Shown here: in pieces, positions 6,839 to 11,634 of the stretch
Layout: each line of letters starts with the position of its first letter
Numbering within the stretch: the stretch's first letter is position 1
Assembly: GCA_021819605.1 (NCBI GenBank)
Contig: JAKAQT010000042.1
Coordinates: 1 to 11,634 of the forward strand
Reading direction: 5' to 3'
Origin: Thermoplasmata archaeon
GTDB lineage: Archaea > Thermoplasmatota > Thermoplasmata > Thermoplasmatales > Thermoplasmataceae
Length of the DNA stretch: 11,634 bases
Notes under the pieces: model-generated
What the model saw: only the letters and a program-made list of their open reading frames with translations
What the model was told of the DNA's origin: nothing
Databases searched by the model: none
Translations under genes and position numbers: made by a program

Positions 6839-6857
6839 GTATTATTGTTATTGACTC

Positions 6858-7943
6858 ATGGATAACGAGAACATATTCAATGCCGTCAATGCTGTGGAAT
6901 ATTATGTGGGTTCAGCAAGACAATGGTCATTTTACCATCAGCAGGCACTGGGTTTTGACCTCCTTGCATATGCGGGCCCTGAGACTGGCGTGAGGGACCG
7001 CGTTTCATACCTCTTAGGCCAGGGAGATGTCCGCCTGATTTTCACCAGTTACCTGAATTACGATTCTCCCATTGCCGATCATGTGAGATATCACGGAGAC
7101 GGGGTAAGGGACATTTCCCTTCGCGTGGAAAACATTGGGGATACTGTGGACTTTGTGAAGAAGAGGGGCGTGGCAAGAATTTCGCCAGTTTCCAGGATCA
7201 CTGGCAGGGATGGAACGGTTGACGCCGCCAGGATATATTCATTCGGAGAGACCGTGCATACACTTGTGGAGGAGGACAGCTACAAATCAGGACTCCCTCC
7301 TGGATTTGAGGAAATAGGGGCCAGTGGAAAACATGTAGGCCTGAAGAAGATCGATCATACTGTTGGCAACGTCGAGGACAGAATGATGGATTCCTGGGTA
7401 AACTATTACGTAAATGGACTGGGCTTTGACCAGCTCATAAGTTTTGATGACAAGGATATAAGCACGGAATACTCCTCTCTAAGGTCGAAGGTTGTGCATT
7501 ACGGAAACAGGAAGATCATCTTTCCGATTAACGAACCGGCCCTGGGGCTTAAGAAGTCACAGATACAGGAATACCTGGACTATTACAATTCACCCGGGGT
7601 ACAGCATATTGCCATAGAGACGGACAATATACTGAAAACTGTGGCAGAGATGCAGTCAAGGGGAGTGGAGTTCCTATCAACCCCTTCAGCGTATTACGAC
7701 ACACTTCTGGACAGGGTTGGAAAAATTGACGAAAAGCTTGAGGATCTTCGCCGCCTGAACATACTGGTTGACAGGGACGATGACGGATATCTCCTGCAGA
7801 TTTTCACAAGGCCAGTTGGGGACAGGCCCACATTCTTCTACGAGATAATCCAGCGCAAGGGAGCCACATCCTTCGGCAAGGGAAATTTCAGGGAACTGTT
7901 CAAGTCAATTGAAGCAGAGCAGGCAAAGAGAGGGAATCTGTAA
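6858..7943 (+). CDS. hpd: 4-hydroxyphenylpyruvate dioxygenase
   Basis: A 361-residue two-VOC-domain, non-heme Fe(II) enzyme that converts 4-hydroxyphenylpyruvate (from tyrosine transamination) and O2 to homogentisate. The catalytic C-terminal half shows all three iron ligands: H167 in KIDHTVGNV, H250 in GVQHIAIET, and E329 in FFYEIIQR. The closing helix motif FGKGNFRELFKSIE (339-352) is characteristic of the family. Length is normal. 4-Hydroxymandelate synthase is a close paralogue with the same ligands, but the downstream homogentisate dioxygenase and hydrolase make HPPD much the better call. First gene of a four-gene operon, followed after two bases by the FAH-family gene. The O2 requirement of this enzyme and of homogentisate dioxygenase implies an aerobic host. 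Confidence 0.95.
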   Translation: MDNENIFNAVNAVEYYVGSARQWSFYHQQALGFDLLAYAGPETGVRDRVSYLLGQGDVRLIFTSYLNYDSPIADHVRYHGDGVRDISLRVENIGDTVDFVKKRGVARISPVSRITGRDGTVDAARIYSFGETVHTLVEEDSYKSGLPPGFEEIGASGKHVGLKKIDHTVGNVEDRMMDSWVNYYVNGLGFDQLISFDDKDISTEYSSLRSKVVHYGNRKIIFPINEPALGLKKSQIQEYLDYYNSPGVQHIAIETDNILKTVAEMQSRGVEFLSTPSAYYDTLLDRVGKIDEKLEDLRRLNILVDRDDDGYLLQIFTRPVGDRPTFFYEIIQRKGATSFGKGNFRELFKSIEAEQAKRGNL

Positions 7944-7945
7944 GC

Positions 7946-8866
7946 ATGAGGATTGCAAGGATCGAAACTGAAGACGGCATAAGGACTGTAATCGCAGCTG
8001 GAGAAAGTTTCCTTGATCTGGGGGAGATCCTGGGGATGCCTGTGGAGGAACAGGGGAGGTCATTTTACTCCGTTGTGCTGAAGAACCTTGAAAAGATCAG
8101 GAATTTTATTGCAGATGGACATCATGCAGGAGTCACAGACCATGTCCCAACATCCTATCTCGTTCCCATGCCTTACATAAACCAGATCAGGGATTTTTAT
8201 GCATTTGAAGGCCATGTGAAGACAGCCAGATCCCTGAGGGGGCTTGACATGGTACAGGAATGGTATGAATTCCCCGCATATTATTACTCAGGAAACTCGT
8301 CCATCTATGCCAGTGATCATGATCTGCCCTATCCAGGATTCTCGTCAGAGCTTGACTTTGAGCTGGAAGTGGGAGCAATAATTGGCAAGGAGGGCAAGAA
8401 CATTTCCGTGGCGGATGCATGGTCGCACATCTTCGGCTTCACGCTCATGAATGACTGGAGCGCCAGGGACCAGCAGAGAAAGGAGATGAAGATTGGGCTT
8501 GGCCCTTCCAAGAGCAAGGATTTTGCCACAAGTATGGGACGTTTCATTGTAACCGCTGACGAGATGGAAACACACCTTGACCAGGAAAGGAAACTAGACT
8601 GCAGCCTGCAGGCAAATTTGAATGGTGACCTGTTCGTGGAGGGGAACCTGAAGGACATGCACTGGACTTTCCAGGAGATGATTTCATGGGCATCCACTGA
8701 GACCCTGCTGAAGCCTGGAGACGTGATCATGAGCGGCACTGTGTCAGGAGGATGCATCCTCGAGAGGGGACCGGAAAGAGCCGGGTGGCTCAAGGCAGGA
8801 GACCAGGTGAGTTTTCACTCAGATATACTGGGGGATCTGGTCACAAGAATAGTGGGGGCGGACTGA
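7946..8866 (+). CDS. Fumarylacetoacetate hydrolase-family protein (probable fumarylacetoacetase)
   Basis: A 306-residue member of the FAH family, which cleaves a carbon-carbon bond in beta-diketo acids such as fumarylacetoacetate to give fumarate and acetoacetate. The metal ligands known from mouse FAH are matched in order: D83, E139, E141 and D170 (in NDWSARDQQ). The catalytic base matches H90, seven residues after D83 as in the mouse enzyme, and K191 lies in GPSKSKDFA. Eukaryotic FAH is longer, about 420 residues, with an extra N-terminal domain; this shorter form is common in prokaryotes. It sits between hpd and homogentisate dioxygenase, so fumarylacetoacetate (or an isomer or reduced form) is the expected substrate; fahA would fit. 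Other FAH-family hydrolases or decarboxylases look similar, so the substrate rests on context. GAGGG at 7930-7934 is the likely ribosome site. Confidence 0.9.
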   Translation: MRIARIETEDGIRTVIAAGESFLDLGEILGMPVEEQGRSFYSVVLKNLEKIRNFIADGHHAGVTDHVPTSYLVPMPYINQIRDFYAFEGHVKTARSLRGLDMVQEWYEFPAYYYSGNSSIYASDHDLPYPGFSSELDFELEVGAIIGKEGKNISVADAWSHIFGFTLMNDWSARDQQRKEMKIGLGPSKSKDFATSMGRFIVTADEMETHLDQERKLDCSLQANLNGDLFVEGNLKDMHWTFQEMISWASTETLLKPGDVIMSGTVSGGCILERGPERAGWLKAGDQVSFHSDILGDLVTRIVGAD

Positions 8867-8867
8867 G

Positions 8868-10013
8868 TTGGCGTTTTACGTCAGGCAGGGCAGGATGCCG
8901 GAAAGCCGGCACACCTATGATGACAGGAGCAACATACTCAGGGAGGAACTTTTCGGGGAGGAAAGTTTTGACGGGCCATACTCTCTCCTGTATCATCTTG
9001 GTGAACCGACACGGGTGAAATCTGTGAAGAAGATACCCCGCGATCCGGTGGATAAGAGCTCAGCAGATGTGATGATTCACAGGCATTTCCAGACAGGAAA
9101 GCTGGGCAGGGGAGGGGATTTCGTAACTGGCAGGAGATACCTGATGTTCAATTCCACGGTCAGGCTGTCAGTGGCACAGACATCTGAGAACACAGGAACT
9201 CTTTACAGGAACGCACTCAGTGACGAGGTCTACTTCATCCAATCCGGTAACGCCACCATGAAGTCCATGCTGGGAAACCTGGACGTTTCGGCAGGGGATT
9301 ACCTGTACGTTCCAAAGGGGACAACTTACACCATTGATACGCCATCAGGCCTGGATTTCTTCCTTGTTGAATCCAGGGAACGGGCCTCCATACCACAAAG
9401 ATATCTCAACACATATGGCCAGATCAAGGAAGGATCACCATACTATACCAGGGATATCCGTGTTCCCCGCCTCCATGATCCATCAACAGATGGCGGATCG
9501 TTCAATGTACTGGTTGATTTCGGAGATTATTTTCTCAGGGAGGAAAGAGACATGAACCCCTTCGATGTGGCCGGCTGGGACGGCTACCTCTACCCATTTG
9601 CAATCAGCACCGGATCCATGGCACCAATTGTGGGTAAGTTGCATCAGCCTCCTCCGGTGCACGAGACCTTCAGCGGAAAATCCTTCATGATCGGGACATT
9701 TCTCCCAAGAAAATTCGATTTCCATCCCAGATCCATACCAATATCCTATTACCACAGCAACATTGACACCGACGAGGTTCTTTTCTATTCATCAGGGAGT
9801 TTCATGAGCAGGAAAGGCATATCTGCAGGATCAGTAACGCTGCATGTCAGAGGGCTCATTCATGGACCGCAGCCAGGGGCGCTTGAATCAGCCATAGGCA
9901 AGGAGGAAACAGACGAGGTGGCAGTCATGGTGGAAGCCTATGAGCCTTTGAAAGTTACCAGGGATGCCCTTGAGATAGAAGACCCCGCCTATATGGAATC
10001 ATGGTACAGATGA
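8868..10013 (+). CDS. hmgA: Homogentisate 1,2-dioxygenase (TTG start)
   Basis: A 381-residue bicupin that opens the ring of homogentisate with O2 to give maleylacetoacetate. The hallmark KLHQPPPVHETF (257-268) contains the conserved active-site histidines. Iron ligands correspond to H296, E303 and H332 (in LIHGPQPG); the H296-H332 spacing of 36 equals the human enzyme's H335-H371. The acid ligand fits E303 by the cupin E-x6-G pattern, one residue further from H296 than in the human enzyme, with D302 at the ungapped position. The start is TTG one base after the FAH stop: MAFYVRQG...RHT matches the usual family N-terminus, whereas the next in-frame ATG (residue 10) would cut it. A GGGGG run at 8854-8858 may serve as Shine-Dalgarno. 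Slightly shorter than the human enzyme (445). Confidence 0.94.
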   Translation: MAFYVRQGRMPESRHTYDDRSNILREELFGEESFDGPYSLLYHLGEPTRVKSVKKIPRDPVDKSSADVMIHRHFQTGKLGRGGDFVTGRRYLMFNSTVRLSVAQTSENTGTLYRNALSDEVYFIQSGNATMKSMLGNLDVSAGDYLYVPKGTTYTIDTPSGLDFFLVESRERASIPQRYLNTYGQIKEGSPYYTRDIRVPRLHDPSTDGGSFNVLVDFGDYFLREERDMNPFDVAGWDGYLYPFAISTGSMAPIVGKLHQPPPVHETFSGKSFMIGTFLPRKFDFHPRSIPISYYHSNIDTDEVLFYSSGSFMSRKGISAGSVTLHVRGLIHGPQPGALESAIGKEETDEVAVMVEAYEPLKVTRDALEIEDPAYMESWYR

Positions 10014-11038
10014 GGTTCAACTATCTTCCCATCAGAAGGGTTTATCATGGCACCGGTGTGCTGAAAGAACTTCCAGATCTCCTGAAGGAACTTGGAACTA
10101 GGAAAGTCATGGTGATGTCATCAAGCTCAGTTTCGAAAACGGTGTTTTACGGCGATCTGCTCAGCGAAATTCCCGGTGATTATGCCGAATTCAGGGAGGT
10201 TACGCAGCATTCTCCCATGGAGGAGATTGAGCACGCAACCGAACTCATGAGAAACAGGAATTGCGACACAATACTTTCAGTTGGCGGTGGAAGCGTTCAT
10301 GACGCTGCAAAGGTGGTGAGGTATTACTACGACATAGAGGCGCCTCAGATCGCAGTTTCCACAACACTTTCTGCAGCTGAATTTTCCCACATTGCAGGCT
10401 ATTCAATTGGGGGCGAGAAGACCGGAATACGGGATGCCCGGATCACACCCAATTACATATTCCTGGATCCGGAGCCGGCCATTGAAACCCCTCAAAAATT
10501 GTGGAGGACATCGGGTATAAGGGCTCTGGATCATGTCATTGAAACAGTGGTATCAAATTTTGGCAGTGAACCCGCCCGGATAATGGCCCGCGAGGCAATG
10601 AGAAAGATATTCACCAATCTCCATGGAGATTCACTGCTGGAGAGGCATGAATGCCAGCTGGCGGCATGGTACTCATATTTCGAGGTCTTCGATGCACCTT
10701 TCGGCCTGAGCCATCTCATTGGCAGAGTCATTGGTGCAAAATGGGAGATACCCCACGGGGTTACCAGCTGCATAACCCTTCCCGCAGTGTTGAGACATTA
10801 TGCGGAAATGAATCCTGAGCCGCTTGCGCTCATGGGATCCTGGCTGGGGCTATCTGCATCAGACAATAGAGAACGGGCATTCCAGTTTGCAAGAACGGTT
10901 GAAAGCTTCATCAGAGGTCTGGGGTTTGCTCCCCGCCTGAGTGACTACGGAATAGGACGTAACGACTTCAAATATATTGCGGGAAAAATTAATGCCTCTG
11001 AAAACGAAGTTTTTGAAGTGCTGGAGGACATGATTTGA
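10010..11038 (+). CDS. Iron-ADH-family dehydrogenase, maleylacetate reductase-like
   Basis: A 342-residue protein with the iron-containing alcohol dehydrogenase fold. The NAD(P)-binding loop is VGGGSVHDAAK (G92-S95, D98), and TTLSAAEFS (118-126) matches the nucleotide/substrate loop of maleylacetate reductase-like members. Against FucO of E. coli, metal ligands H200, H263 and H277 correspond to H175, H235 and H249, but Asp196 is replaced by R171 and the active-site His267 by R239. Loss of the Asp is typical of the maleylacetate reductase-like branch, which reduces carbon-carbon double bonds rather than alcohols or aldehydes. Last gene of the homogentisate operon. The ATG at 10010 forms an ATGA overlap with the hmgA stop and fits the family N-terminus; the in-frame ATG at 10001 is possible. 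The true substrate is unknown; maleylacetoacetate is a context-based guess. Glycerol-1-phosphate dehydrogenase is unlikely from the motifs. Confidence 0.88.
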   Translation: MRFNYLPIRRVYHGTGVLKELPDLLKELGTRKVMVMSSSSVSKTVFYGDLLSEIPGDYAEFREVTQHSPMEEIEHATELMRNRNCDTILSVGGGSVHDAAKVVRYYYDIEAPQIAVSTTLSAAEFSHIAGYSIGGEKTGIRDARITPNYIFLDPEPAIETPQKLWRTSGIRALDHVIETVVSNFGSEPARIMAREAMRKIFTNLHGDSLLERHECQLAAWYSYFEVFDAPFGLSHLIGRVIGAKWEIPHGVTSCITLPAVLRHYAEMNPEPLALMGSWLGLSASDNRERAFQFARTVESFIRGLGFAPRLSDYGIGRNDFKYIAGKINASENEVFEVLEDMI

Positions 11039-11052
11039 AGAAAACGGCCACC

Positions 11053-11469
11053 TCAGAGAAGCGTAGCTTCCATGAGGCCTGATTTCTGGGACTTTTCCCT
11101 TACAATATTGATCTGGTCAAACTTTGTGATACTGATCTCCATGAGAGGTTCCGCAGTGCCGGAAAAGAAGTGTCCTCCAACCATGATGTGGTCAGGTCCG
11201 GCACCCGAACAGTGGATATGAAACCTGGGCTCAACAGAGGCGATGCTTCCATGAAATACAACCATCTCAAGGGGTCCCTCATATGTTTTGCGTATATATT
11301 CAGCGCCGGTGTAATAACCGATTTCAAGATTCTTTGCTGCTCCCAGCCCCCACTCGATTTCACCTGAACTGACGTGATATTTCTCCAGAACAGAATTGAG
11401 ACAATCCCTGATATCCTCCCCGTATTCAATTTTAAGAAAGATTTTGTTTCCCTCAGATTTAGACTGCAT
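11053..11469 (-). CDS. PPC/DUF296-domain protein (stand-alone)
   Basis: A 138-residue protein consisting almost wholly of a PPC (DUF296) domain. The family pattern is present: an early GED, WGLGAAKN (40-47), GYY, the strand MVVFHGSIA, then FHIH with H84 and H86, and GGH with H100. These histidines often bind a metal in prokaryotic members, which form trimers. The same domain is fused to AT-hooks in plant AHL proteins, but there is no AT-hook here, and the prokaryotic role is not established. I chose the ATG at 11469 because the domain normally begins within about ten residues of the start and a TTTTTTAT box lies 23-30 bases upstream. A longer form from the ATG at 11529 would add 20 mostly hydrophobic residues and also has an AT-rich box upstream. 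It converges with the reductase gene across 14 bases. Confidence 0.87.
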   Translation of the reverse strand: MQSKSEGNKIFLKIEYGEDIRDCLNSVLEKYHVSSGEIEWGLGAAKNLEIGYYTGAEYIRKTYEGPLEMVVFHGSIASVEPRFHIHCSGAGPDHIMVGGHFFSGTAEPLMEISITKFDQINIVREKSQKSGLMEATLL

Positions 11470-11491
11470 GATTCCAGTAGTCTCTTTGGGG

Positions 11492-11499
11492 ATAAAAAA
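11492..11499 (-). promoter_or_regulatory. TATA-like box for the PPC-domain gene
   Basis: On the minus strand TTTTTTAT is centred 26-27 bases before the ATG at 11469, the normal spacing for a leaderless archaeal transcript. This supports the shorter start, although the longer frame runs through it. Confidence 0.4.
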
Positions 11500-11567
11500 C
11501 TGATACAGAAATAAGCCGTGAATATACATTTTATGATATAATCAGTGAATTATAATGGCGGATTGTT

Positions 11568-11634
11568 TTACGCTTCAGGGTACTGAGAATTCAGCTTATA
11601 ATCAGGTCGCACTGCCATCAGTACCCATGCTGTA
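11568..11634 (-). CDS. Possible C-terminal end of a minus-strand gene, truncated by the window edge
   Basis: Reading leftward from the right edge, a frame gives TAWVLMAVRPDYKLNSQYPEA and ends at a TAA (11570-11568). The composition and codons look protein-like, but 21 codons are too few to name a family. On the other strand an ATG at 11555 also opens a frame to the edge; its translation (MADCFTLQG...) looks less natural, though an AT-rich box lies about 24 bases upstream. Only flanking sequence can decide. Confidence 0.3.
   Translation of the reverse strand, partial: TAWVLMAVRPDYKLNSQYPEA

Noticed and set aside
8329..8793. Long minus-strand open frame (154 codons) opposite the FAH-family gene
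   Set aside because: It lies wholly antisense to a gene with clear catalytic motifs, and its Ser/Pro/Leu-rich translation has no recognisable domain; a codon-bias shadow.
10010..11038. Reading the last operon gene as archaeal glycerol-1-phosphate dehydrogenase
   Set aside because: The STTLSAAEFS and PHGVTS motifs and the operon context match the iron-ADH/maleylacetate reductase side of the superfamily.
11555..11634. Plus-strand ATG frame open to the right edge
   Set aside because: It overlaps a more protein-like minus-strand frame and is only 26 codons long; kept as an alternative only.

Overview
The window looks like chromosomal DNA of an aerobic archaeon, probably of the Thermoplasmata/Thermoplasmatales type. 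This is inferred, not proven. The reasons are AGG- and ATA-rich codon use, AT-rich TATA-like boxes about 26 bases upstream of several ATGs that lack a Shine-Dalgarno sequence (leaderless transcription), and gene content such as a chlorite dismutase/HemQ-family protein and a stand-alone PPC/DUF296 protein. I see no tRNA, rRNA, CRISPR array, insertion sequence or integrase.

Left block (304-5254, + strand) is a tightly packed four-gene operon for protein phosphorylation: a cytosolic VWA-domain protein with an intact MIDAS, a zinc-ribbon plus FHA-domain protein, a PPP-family Ser/Thr phosphatase, and a polytopic membrane protein with a C-terminal Hanks-type kinase domain. Gaps are 1 base or negative, so writer (kinase), eraser (phosphatase), reader (FHA) and a likely scaffold (VWA) should be made together. 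It resembles the logic of bacterial VWA/phosphatase/kinase triads but uses a PPP instead of a PP2C phosphatase and a many-pass membrane sensor. This is the best candidate here for an undescribed system. A separately promoted 213-residue zinc-ribbon protein of unknown function follows (5362-6003).

Middle: a minus-strand HemQ/chlorite dismutase-family gene (6064-6732) converges on the zinc-ribbon gene and diverges from the next operon across a 125-base promoter region containing two perfect dyads.

Right block (6858-11038, + strand) is a tyrosine/homogentisate degradation operon: 4-hydroxyphenylpyruvate dioxygenase, fumarylacetoacetate hydrolase-family protein, homogentisate 1,2-dioxygenase, and an iron-ADH-fold protein resembling maleylacetate reductases. 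No maleylacetoacetate isomerase (normally thiol-dependent) is present. The reductase-like gene suggests a speculative bypass in which maleylacetoacetate is reduced to succinylacetoacetate before the hydrolase cleaves it.

A convergent minus-strand PPC/DUF296 gene (11053-11469) closes the window. Fragments of genes may run off both edges, but the evidence there is weak.
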